A DNA stretch of 64,000 nucleotides from Membranipora membranacea (lineage: Eukaryota > Bryozoa > Gymnolaemata > Cheilostomatida > Membraniporidae): assembly GCA_914767715.1 (NCBI GenBank), contig OU612069.1, forward strand, positions 17,107,387-17,171,386. Direction: 5' to 3'. The notes beneath the pieces are model-generated. The model saw only the letters and a program-made list of their open reading frames with translations. It searched no databases and was not told where the DNA came from. Of the stretch, positions 50,170-61,400 are shown piece after piece (position 1 is the stretch's first letter; each line of letters opens with the position of its first letter). A program made the translations under genes and the position numbers.

Positions 50170-51340
50170 CAGCTTATACGTTCAAAAATCACAAAATCTG
50201 TCAAGCGCTATCATGTGTAGTCGATGCAATTTTTTACCAATTCAGGATGTGACGGCCATATATACAGCTTATTTTGTTCAAAAATCTCCAAATCTGTCAT
50301 GCGCTATCATGTAGTTTTGTCATATCAATATTTCAATACAATTTTTTACCAATTTAGGATGTGACAGCCATATATACAGCTTATTTTGTTCAAAAATCAC
50401 AATATCCGTCAAGCGCTATCATGTGTAGTCGATGCAATTTTTTACCAATTCAGGATGTGACGGCCATATATACAGCTTATTTTGTTCAAAAATCTCCAAA
50501 TCTGTCATGCGCTATCATGTAGTTTTGTCATATCAATATTTCAATACAATGTTTTACCAATTTAGGATGTGACAGCCATATATACAGCTTATTTTGTTCA
50601 AAAATCACAATATCCGTCAAGCGCTATCATGTGTAGTCGATGCAATTTTTTACCAATTCAGGATGTGACGGCCATATATACAGCTTATTTTGTTCAAAAA
50701 TCTCCAAATCTGTCATGCGCTATCATGTAGTTTTGTCATATCAATATTTCAATACAATTTTTTACCAATTTAGGATGTGACAGCCATATATACAGCTTAT
50801 TTTGTTCAAAAATCACAATATCCGTCAAGCGCTATCATGTGTAGTCGATGCAATTTTTTACCAATTCAGGATGTGACGGCCATATATACAGCTTATTTTG
50901 TTCAAAAATCTCCAAATCTGTCATGCGCTATCATGTAGTTTTGTCATATCAATATTTCAATACAATTTTTTACCAATTTAGGATGTGACAGCCATATATA
51001 CAGCTTATTTTGTTCAAAAATCACAATATCCGTCAAGCGCTATCATGTGTAGTCGATGCAATTTTTTACCAATTCAGGATGTGACGGCCATATATACAGC
51101 TTATTTTGTTCAAAAAACACAAAATCTGTCAAGCGCTAACATGAAGTCTTGTAATAATAATAATTCGATGCAATGTTTCACCAATTTAGGATGTGACGGT
51201 TCAAAAATCACAAAATTATCAAGCGCCATCATGTAGTCTTGTCATAATAATATTTCACTGCATTTTTTTACCATTTAGGAGGTGACGGCATTATGTGCAG
51301 CTTGTAATGTTCAAAAATAACAAAATCATCATGCTTTATT
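50170..51340 (+). repeat. 208-bp higher-order satellite array
   Basis: The landmark TCATGTGTAGTCGATGC starts at 50211, 50419, 50627, 50835 and 51043, exactly 208 bases apart. Each 208-bp unit is made of two related monomers of about 95 and 113 bases that share CCAATT-AGGATGTGAC and CCATATATACAGCTTATTTT. Units are almost identical in the centre. From about 51118 the copies are diverged and shortened. Confidence 0.95.
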
Positions 51341-52139
51341 ATCTTTTCTATTGCATTTTTAATTTTACTATACACATTGCAACACCATCATGCGAAGCAC
51401 ATGAAAAGACAGCTAATTATGCTTAATTCCACTTCACTTTAAAATCATCAACCTCTCTCACAATGAGTGCCATCAGATTTAGCTTATTTGAAAATATCAT
51501 CAGCAACATAAATATGAGAAAAATAGAAATTAATCCCATCATAAATTTGGTTTTGTATCTATAGCAGTAAATCATGAATTCCAGCAATTCGATGCAGTAG
51601 TCTTTCTTTCTATAATCACTGAAGGCTTTCATAAGAGCCGCCCTCTCTCTGAGGCTTGAATAAATATATCAAGAGATATCAGTACTAATAATATTTTGTG
51701 AGATTATAAACCCTAAATTAATATCTGACAGCAGGTAAAAGCTGCCTGTGTTTCACTTAATTCCTTTTCGTTGCTTTCATAGCTGAAATTAATAAAAGAT
51801 TATTATTGTCTTCTCCTTGATATTAAGGAGACAACTCCAAGGACTGCCAATAACAGCACATATAGAATACAATGATCAGACTTCCTTCTGTGATGAGTGA
51901 ATCTCCGTTGATGTGACATGATAGCTGCCTCTCCCTCACATAAATTTGGAACTGTAGAGCCTCAGACAACCCCTCATCATTCATATGCTGTCACATAATA
52001 ACGTCTTTAAAAGGAAAATACAAAATGAAAGTAGGGGAGAAGTTTGACCTCACAGACTTGGAGTGATAAATGACGAACCAGATTGGCTGTTGGCCATGTG
52101 TAACTGCTACAGATGTATTCACATATCTGTCAAAAAATT

Positions 52140-52400
52140 AGTATCATGATCAGGACTAAACACCTGACATGGTTCAATCTGGTAACCATAGGCGGGTTTA
52201 AGCAGAGCAAAGCAGAGTGCAAGGACCGCCTTATGCAATGAACTTTCTTCTCAGTTCCCTTGGGCCTGCACCCAGTGACCAAGCACCCTGATTAAGTTTG
52301 TAAGTAAGAACAGCAAAACAACATGAGTATCCCTACGATCAACAGTATGTTGAGAGTTTACCTGAAGTTCAAAGATTTTATCTGTACATGATATAGGGGT
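52140..52400 (+). repeat. Dispersed repeat, copy 1
   Basis: The core at 52200-52310, with GGGCCTGCACCCAGTGACC and AAGCACCCTGAT, recurs at 54945-55045. Weaker similarity extends to both sides. The second copy lies inside the inverted-repeat element at 54108-56545. Confidence 0.75.
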
Positions 52401-53963
52401 AGAACTAAAGCTCCTGTATACTCAAATCAAACAGTTAGTTGTTGCAAGAGTATTGCTGTATTGAAGCAATGTAGTTTAAATAATGTCATAGAGCCATACT
52501 AGCATATTCACTTGTATTAGCTTGGAAGAATGCATGCAGAAGTATGGTGCACATTTTCTATTGTATGCATTATATATATGATATACCTTCCTCTGCATCG
52601 GTAATAATGTATCCAATGCTGACAGGATATCTCATTTACTTTAACAATAATACTTCTGTAAGCCTTATTTATGGCTCCCAGTCACTGAAAAGAGTTTCTT
52701 TGAATTAAACTCACAGAACCATGACTTTATTTTGCATAAGTCCTACATCAACCATTCCAATCTGTCTGAAAGAGATCTTCGGAAAGCGGGCCATTGACAA
52801 GAGACATAAGGACTGCAAGTGATATGAAATTGAAACCAACCCTGACTGATAATCTCTTGGTCTACAATAGTAATGTAGGAGATCTGTGGATTTGCACCAC
52901 CGGAGTTAGAATCACTCAACCACAACAGGGCATAAAACTTGTAACAAGTAAAGTGGGATGATATCCATAAATGTGCCAGGGACACTCAAGCTCTTAGCAT
53001 TGGCAAATGTGTACTGGCTTGTTCTAAATATTCTTGGACTGGTCCCAACTGACCACGCCCTTTAGGATATCGCAACACATTGTCTGAATGTCTTTGGAAT
53101 GATATGTGTGATATGTAATGCGATGAGACGATAAGGTGGTCCAACTTATCCCTTTGCTAAGGTTTACATCCATTAGAAATAAGCAACGTAAATGATAATT
53201 ATCAGGATATATAGATGCTTCGTATGTCCAGGCAAGAGTGGTCAGTAACTTCATTTAGGTCAGTTTGGCATCTACATAGTAGTAGCAAGGAGTAGTAGTC
53301 CATTGCATATCCCAAGTCATTGGCTCTCCGGCTAAGCAAAGCCACCTTCTCCAAAAGTCTCACACTAATCTCTAGTGTGCTATGTTCTCGCTTGTCAGGA
53401 TACTTACTCGGACAAAATGAAACTCAGCATAAATAACACTCAGTCATTAAACTAGTGAAGTTGTGACTCAGTAGAAAGCCTTGGTCAAAGGTGTAATTGC
53501 ATTTCAATCGCTACACAATTGTGTGTGAAAGTATCTCAGAATTGTATGTAGTCAATGAGTACTATTATAGTATGTAGTGTGGCAAAGGATATATTTATAA
53601 ATTATTAAGGTGAGGTAAGTAAAGTAAGGCTTGCTTTGCTAATTTATTGAGCACAGCAATACTTCTTAATCTTTAGTTAGTTCTTGTAGCTCCAGATACA
53701 GCATCCCAGATGCCTATCATAGCCTATATGCTACATCTTATGAGCTTGATGTAGTTGATCAAGCTGCTGCATCAATATCCTATCAAGGTTCTGAAACACA
53801 AAATGTTTGATACACAAAATGTTTGATAAAATGATGCTAGTAGTAAAAGAAGAATACAATTTTCTTGGAGGAAAATTAAAACCTTGACCTCTGGATGATG
53901 GTTTGTCGGATGTGTTATAAATGACCTATCTATAACCTCAATATGACATCTTACTAAATGACA

Positions 53964-53990
53964 GCCTGGGCGCGCGAAGCGCGCCCAGGC
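53964..53990. repeat. 12-bp GC hairpin with 3-base loop
   Basis: GCCTGGGCGCGC-gaa-GCGCGCCCAGGC is a perfect stem with a 3-base loop. It matches the style of the mini-hairpins at 12200, 18222 and 46200. Confidence 0.85.
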
Positions 53991-54107
53991 CAAGCTTTCA
54001 TTTTCTGATTAGAAAAGCTATTAAAGAAGATAACTCCGTCACCGCCAAAGTCGGGTGATCTTCTGGCTGCGTACATACAGTATCTGATTGAGTGAAGAGA
54101 GCACATC

Positions 54108-56545
54108 TACGGCAGACGAGCTGCGCCATGTGGTAAAAATAATTCGGAATGGCGCAGCTCGGCTACATGCAATTAACATGTGGCGCAGCTCGGCTAGAGG
54201 CAATTTATGTGTGGCGCAGCTCGGCTAGTTTCAAATTTTGAAGCCATGTTGTTGAGGAGCTGACATAACTGGTCCCTTTATTTCTTTTTTCGTTATTTGT
54301 TTTGTGTAACGTAATTTAAGCACAATAATAATTATACTATGCCTAAGAAAGTTCACTTGACGCATTTTTGTGACAGCTGTATTACCATCTATATTCATGC
54401 AGGGATGATATGACTTGGCTGTTTAGTCTACAGAATAACGCATAGATAGATGAGAATTTTGTCAACAGTGACTGAAAGTTCTTTGAATAAAAAACAGCTT
54501 AGGTGCCCTACTTAGGTCTCGTTCCCAAATCACTCTCTCATAGATAGAACTATACCTATGCATTCTGAGTAAACGATTTGTGCACGAATTGTCTAATTGA
54601 GCTAAATGACCAGACTACCTTGGGAGGATTGATTTTAGTTGAGAAGACAACTCATATGTCTGATACAATCATACCAGAGAGTTAGGGACAATTGTTATAT
54701 TTTGTCCCCAACTCCTTGATCATACATACTCCCTGATATCTTTTGCTCACCCAAGGACTTACTATCACTCTCCAATGTTGGAGTAAGGATATGCGTTTGG
54801 TTTGACCCAAAAAAGTTGGAACAATGTGACTACGAGCCAGAATACCTGTGGCCGTTATACATATTATATTCAATGTACCTGAAAATAAAAATGATCAGCA
54901 CAAAACACTGTGAATCATTTGATCTGGTTATTATTGATAGATTTAAGCAGAGTATAGCAGGGTGCGAGGACTGCCTTACGCAATGAACCTTCTTCTCAGT
55001 TCTCTGGGGCCTGCACCCAGTGACCAAGCACCCTGATGAAGTTTGTTCATCTAATTGATACCGCAAAAACTCCCTAGGTATCACTATCAACAGCATTGGA
55101 TACTAACTGAAGTTGCATGCTTGACATTGATTTATCATCAACAACTTACAGTTAGATGTTGAAAGACTAGGCGATGAGCTGTGCTACGGCATTATTATTG
55201 TGTATAAAATCTCATGGATCTCTAGTTGTTCATTGGAAAATACTTTTACTTGGCGAAGTCTCAGCATCTTAAATCCGGCTAAGTGAACCAGCCACTGTCT
55301 TACCAAGGAGTTCCCTCTAACTCCTTGGTCTTACCAATGCAATCCTGATACATGTTGAGGTTTATACGGGATCAAAGATTAAGTCGGTCTAGTGATGATT
55401 GCATATCATTACTATGGCTTATCTCTGGTTAATCTCTAAAATGCTCCTTCATAATCATACAGGCTGTAAAATAAAACATGTAAACATACAAAAATGTTAT
55501 TTGGACAGATTACTGACACATCAATCACAGTCAAACTTTAAACAAAGTAACTTGATGAGCTCTAAAGCCCTCTCTACGCTTGCAGTATATGCCCTACATC
55601 TAGCAGACATGACTACACACCTTACATTGTATACACTGTATACACGAGTTACTCCAAAGCCTGGGTTGGTCTCTGGCAATGTTTGACTGCCCCCCCCCCC
55701 CCCTGGTTGGGTTTCAAACAACAAAAAACCCAAAAGAGTAGTCAAATACTCACTGCCATTGACCCAGATGTTGGAGTAGGCCTGTGACCATTCCTCACTC
55801 AGTAGCAGCCTTTAGTACTAGCACTAGGTAGCCTGTGAGTGTGAGTAGTCACTCTTGATTGATACATATTAATTTCATCAACATCATTACCAACTATCAA
55901 AACATTGGGCAGCTCATTGCTTTGTTTGTGCACCCACACAATAAAGCCCAAACCAACCAAAATAAGAAAGTGCAATGATGTGAGTGTTAGAAGCAAGGAG
56001 CAACCAGGGAAGCTGATACTCCTTGGTAGAAGAGAGAAGTAGTAGGTTAAGGTAGTACAAGTAGCCCTATTTAAATGATCATCACATCCAATCCAATCAT
56101 TCCTTCACATGATGATAATGATACTTAATCACTACCTTAATAATATAACTTTCATACCTTATTGTGGAGAATACTATATTATACTTACAGCCATATCATA
56201 GGTGGGGAAAGTCAAGCAACTTCTCAAACACTGACTGTGACTCCCTGCTGTGACTGCCACTCCTAGTTCAACTTATGAAAAATAGTCCTCTTGCTTTTTC
56301 AGCTAGATTCTTGAACAATAGAGCTGTGATAAATTCCCGCTCATTTATCAGTTCCGACAGATGAGCTAACTTTTACAAGTCTATCAATATTGGGAATCAT
56401 GTGCTCTTGATAACAAATTTTGAAACTAGCCGAGCTGCGCCACACATAATTCGCCTCTAGCCGAGCTGCGCCACATGTAAATTGCCTCTAGCCGAGCTGC
56501 GCCATCTGACATTATTTTCTCCCCTGGCGCAGCTCGTCTGCCGTA
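54108..56545. mobile_element. 2.44-kb DNA transposon-like element with ~135-bp inverted repeats
   Basis: Both ends begin TACGGCAGACGAGCTGCGCC in opposite orientation and stay similar for about 135 bases. Each end carries three direct copies of TGGCGCAGCTCGGCTA plus one inverted copy of its core at the tip. CACATC lies immediately outside both ends (54102-54107 and 56546-56551), a 6-base target duplication. The interior has no recognisable transposase, so it is probably non-autonomous. It carries the repeat shared with 52140-52400, a C14 tract at 55690-55703, and unassigned AT-rich sequence. Confidence 0.88.
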
Positions 56546-56684
56546 CACATCGCCATAGCTGGGGTTGTATGAAGATAGTCTTCAAAGGTATGTTAGTACT
56601 GACTATTGCATGTACTACATGATGTAGTGGGAGAGGAACTATTATTTTTAATAATTCACCACAATCAGGCCTTCCCATCTGGAC

Positions 56685-56800
56685 TAGGTTGGTACTATTA
56701 CTAGTCACTGGTGCCAGTTCAATGGTTGAGGGCCCCAGTTGTCTGGGCCTCGACCACTGGAGCACTCAACCAATGGACTTGCACCAACTACAGAAGGCAT
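56685..56800. mobile_element. Imperfect hairpin related to the one at 58134
   Basis: The segment 56762-56791 (CACTCAACCAATGGACTTGC then accaactac) matches one arm of the 58134-58205 hairpin with a few changes. An opposing arm (GGTTGAGGGCCCCAG and flanks) makes a broken stem-loop. It is probably an older copy of the same small family. Confidence 0.6.
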
Positions 56801-58133
56801 GTGCTGTTAATATTAAGAGTCCACTCTCCAACATTACAAGGCCTACTACTAGGGAAGGCACAACAATGGTTCATAATGTGTTGGCAATCAATCAAAGCCA
56901 ACACATTAGGCCTATTGGTTAATATAATGGCCTACAAGAAAAGTGATTCAACCAACAACTAATAAGTATCATCATGCTAGTATTACTAAATTTTCATGCC
57001 TTTCCAGGTTGAAGTTAGCTTCATTGTGAATGACCGATGATCATTCGACCGTTGGGCTAACTTGAATGGATTTAGGAAAGGCCTGTTTGCACCTCCATCT
57101 GATGTCTGTGGATCAGCCCTAGATGGAGGGTAGATAGCAGATAGTTGGAGTCCATCTACTCTTACACCTTCTTTGCATTCACTCTGCCCTTTTAGATTGA
57201 TATGGAAACTGGGATGCTGAGGGCATTATGAAATTTTATGCTGTTCTAAATAGGCCCTAAAAATTCTTGCTGGCGACTGGTGTTGTAAAACGTGTAGACC
57301 TACTATAATACATGTCCCGTATAGCAAGTGCCACACTTCGCACAACACCCGAGTGTTGGATTGGGCTAAGTACCTAGAACTAGAATATCCCTTAGCACGT
57401 AACATGACCTTCACCAACAAACCCTCTACTATGAATATTTGATGAAACTGGCTACTACCCAAACAGAAAAGAACTTTTGCTGTAATGCATTTAAATATCA
57501 AACAAACAAGAAATTCATACAAAGTCTCTCTCCTATTAGTAGAAAGACTCTCTTGTTCAGTTTTAAGGGCTCTGCCGTCAGGGATGACTATAGATTTGGC
57601 AAGACAACTACTTGTTGCTTCACAATATTACTATATGAGCTATGAGGTGCATCTTGCCTTATCTTAGTAAGCTCGTGTTGTTGTAATTGTCAAATCAATA
57701 CAAAAAAGGGGCTTCATAATAAAGTATGAACGGTGCATCGGATTGAGAACCTGAAATACATCTCACACACATCATGAGCATCATGAGGTCTAACCCTTTA
57801 TGCCTTTATGATGAATTTTTTATGACAAAGTGCCCTGCGTAAGTCACATTTTTCACTCATGACACTTGAATTATATTGTCCTTGTGACTGCACAATATAA
57901 ATAGCCAGGGAGGGTGGTAGAGCAGCCTCTCCCACACTCCCTGGCTAGAGTATAGTCTCTGTCCTGACAATGTCTTTGAACATAAAATAATTTAGGATGA
58001 GGACTAGAATATGTTGTTTTGCTTTATACTCTTATTAGGCTACGATAATTGGGGACATAATAGACATACTTGGTGAAAAATTCTGGCATGCTTATAGAAA
58101 TGCATTCCCTATTTCCATGGATAAATCCACAGG

Positions 58134-58205
58134 CCGTCTGTAGTTGGTGCAAGTCCAGTGGTCACTGGGGCACTCGACCACTGGACTTGCGCCAGCGACA
58201 GACGG
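58134..58205. mobile_element. 30-bp-arm hairpin element
   Basis: Arms at 58134-58163 and 58176-58205 pair at 27 of 30 positions around a 12-base loop. The arm contains GCAAGTCCAGTGGTC. It lies just upstream of the proposed first kinase exon. Confidence 0.75.
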
Positions 58206-58428
58206 TTTGTTGTTAAATTGATGGTCGCCAACTCTATACGTGTAGGCCTATCAGAGCAATCTTAATTTGCCTTGCTGAAAATCTTTGTGTCCTTTTATCG
58301 ATATCTTCCTCTCTTTCAGGTTCAATGACCAATGGGCCTACTGGGCCTATGTTGTTGAGTGAGTAGTGTATGAATGGTGAGAAGAGGGTGATACATTACA
58401 TACTTTCCACACTTAGAGGAGGTAAATC

Positions 58429-61400
58429 ATGGAGCAGCCTTCACATTCCCAGGTATGCCATTGTCTGACTTGTCCTCAAAACTTTATCTGTACATGGACA
58501 TTTTTTATGCACTTTATTTGCTGCTAATGAGAACATGCGGCATCTAGAAAAGTATACTAATAATGATGATTGCAATAAGAGGTTTAAAAAGGCCTAAAAA
58601 AGTCTGGTCAGGTTTTCCAAAAACAAATCTTTAGGTTATTGCATTTACATGTAGCTTTAAAATGATGATTTGCTGAGATGAGCCGTTCTGCTGTTTGAAA
58701 TGGATTTGTCTGATAACCTGGCACTATGCCTGTTGCACAAAGAATGAATTCAGTAGCCTACGAATAGCTGTGTGTCTAACCTCAACTGAATTTTTTCATC
58801 AAGATAGTTCTAGACAATTGTTGGCATTAATGCCCTCCCCCTCCGTCCCCTCATAGGGCATGTTAATCAACTACATGTATCTAGTGAAACAGCGTGTGGA
58901 GACAAAGGCCTAGGCATAATAATGCAATAGAAATTACAAGTTTTGTTACTTCCAGGGTGTAAAATTCACTTCTTCAAATAGAGAAATTCGATCCAAAAAT
59001 ATTCTTCGTCTCTGAAGTCATTAAAGGTCTCCCTCGCGGAGGTTCAACATCTTATATTACATCATGTGATCGTCTCTGATGAGACAAGTTTCACTTTTAC
59101 TCTGTTGTCAATCTTGATTTTAGTCTATGAAGTGCTGGAAAATATCAGCAAAACTGATTGAAACCCCTGCATTGATGTTAATTTTACCCAAGGTGACAGA
59201 TACAGATCAAATGTCGGAAGTAACCATAGACAAAACAAACACACCTGTGTAACAGTCAAATTTCCAAGTAGTGAATTTCCAAAGCTGTAATATGAAGCAC
59301 ATATGAATCATCACTGTTTAACATTGCATTCAATTTTAATAGATTGATATATATCATCACGCTGTGTTGATATCTAGTCTGATAAGCAGTGATTTTTGGT
59401 GAAAACTGTTTACAATATATTACCAGCCAAAACCACAATCCCACTTGAACGTGTGACCCAGTATGAGTAGTCAGCCTCAGATGTCTGATATATCAATCTA
59501 TTTCTGTTACTTCCTGGTAAGGCACTATTATTCTGGATCTCTGATTGGAAACTGTCAAGTAAACTGTGGTAATTAAAAACCAACTGCTAGTGCCAAATAA
59601 AATAACATCACAATAAATTGTATTCAAAGGTGACAGGGGGAATTGGTTACCAGGAAACTATTTGCCTAGTGAAATTGCAATTTTACTACAGAATTGGTTC
59701 ATCCTAGTAAGTGATAATTAATCTCTAGGAGTCACCATAAAATTGTTAAACTTAAAGTTGATTTGCTGTTGGAGTTGTCCGCTTATGGTGTGTTTAAAAG
59801 GGACACCAATTAGTGGTTTGGGTAATCTTATGGTTTATAAAAGACAATGAAATTTTCAATGTCATTCCACAGCTACTAAAATCCAAAATTGCATTCTCTT
59901 TGAGCTCAATGAAAACTGTTAGGGTGATAAATGCTAATGCTCGATTGAGCTTGTCGTTCAAATTACTGTCATGATTTGTTGTTTGTTGCTTTTCTAGTCC
60001 ATACCGCGGAGGAGGGAGTCAGACCGTCTATCAGAGCAAACCCTCAAAGACAAAGACCTTAAGGAGCTGATAGAGATAAGAAATGGGCTCATCATTGCAC
60101 AGGATGTGAGTATATGAAATATACAGGACAGACAGGCAACGCCTTCAAAATAATCTACTCTTTACCTAGTACCTTTTTCCTAAGCTATTTAGCATTATCC
60201 AAGCGAGTAGAGGATTGCTGATCATTGACCGAGATATTGCTGCCTTGCCACTAAGGCAACTGGTATTTCGCCGCCCATGCTTCGGGATATGGGGTGTGAT
60301 AAGACACCTGATTTTAATTAACTTACCAACCAACCAGCCCCTTACCCTATTTGGCTTGTTACCATGAGTATTTGGTCATGTTCTAAAGAAGGCGACACTA
60401 TCTTTTGCTAATAAGGTTCAATTGGTATTCATGGCAGGAGGATCACACAACATCAAAAGAGTACTGGGTACAGAACGTTGAGACATGTCAGACTGGTAAG
60501 ATGGCCAATGAGACTGTTACTGAGGCGGATTAAATTAAATGGTTTTTACTTAACAAAACAGATGCCTCCAAATTTTTCTTTTTTACTACATTGATATTCT
60601 TACTCAGGACAAAATTCCCTTCGATTTGATATATGATGTTGCTTTGTTCCTTCCGATATCACGAACCGTCAAAAAAAAGATGATCTGTCCGTTGACCATG
60701 CAGTGTGCAGAGCCATTTTACCTCTAGTAGATCAGCCAATTTGACCAATGACTTTCCCTCTGACTGCATATTATGGTCCTGAGATAGTTGTGTACTGTGT
60801 ACCCCATAAAACATTTGGCGAAAGTTAACAAAACGCATACTACAACTTTTTAATTCCTCAGTCAAATAGCAGTGTGTCAAGCAAACACATTATGATGGTC
60901 AAACATCTAGACTAGCCAATGTGTTGGCTCTGATATGCTGTTGGGAGGGAGAGAGCCAATGTCAGGTTAGATGGTACTTCCCTGAAAGTACCTATTGATA
61001 TATGATAAATTTGAAAGTAATACAGTTTCACTTTTAATTTCACTTACACTTATACTTACACCAATCAGTTCAGAGCCAATACATTGGCTACCTCTAGACT
61101 CCGAACATTTGTCTTATTGTTACTTGTAGAAAGATTTCAAGGAGAAAAAGTCACTATACATAAGTGAGATGATTGGAGGCGGTACATTTGGTAATGTGTA
61201 TAAAGGTCAGCTCTCTGATGGCAAGAACGAAAAGGAACTGTGCATTAAACAGGTATATAATACCCTCCCTGAAGAACATTTATCATCCCCTCTCTTGGTA
61301 CTGCAACAATCGGACTAACTTGGGATGATTGTCCTTCCACACTCATATAGTATTACCTAACTCAAGCAGCATATCTCATTTCACGATAGCTTTATGACCA

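Larger units (their letters stand above)
51341..54101. other. No gene recognised beyond listed repeats
   Basis: A 69-codon minus-strand frame at 51423-51632 contains one hydrophobic stretch but has no recognisable homologue. The dispersed repeat at 52140 and the hairpin at 53964 lie here. Confidence 0.45.
56552..58428. other. Upstream of the kinase-like gene; no gene recognised
   Basis: Apart from the two related hairpins (56685 and 58134) this stretch holds only short frames. A promoter for the kinase-like gene cannot be identified. Confidence 0.4.

Noticed and set aside
50170-51340. CRISPR-like array
   Set aside because: The whole 208-bp unit repeats without unique spacers, and the host is eukaryotic; it is a satellite.
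51423-51632. Small membrane protein frame of 69 codons
   Set aside because: One hydrophobic stretch in AT-rich DNA is easily due to chance; no other support.
54830-55096. 88-codon minus-strand frame inside the inverted-repeat element as a transposase
   Set aside because: It overlaps a dispersed repeat also found at 52140 and has no transposase motif.
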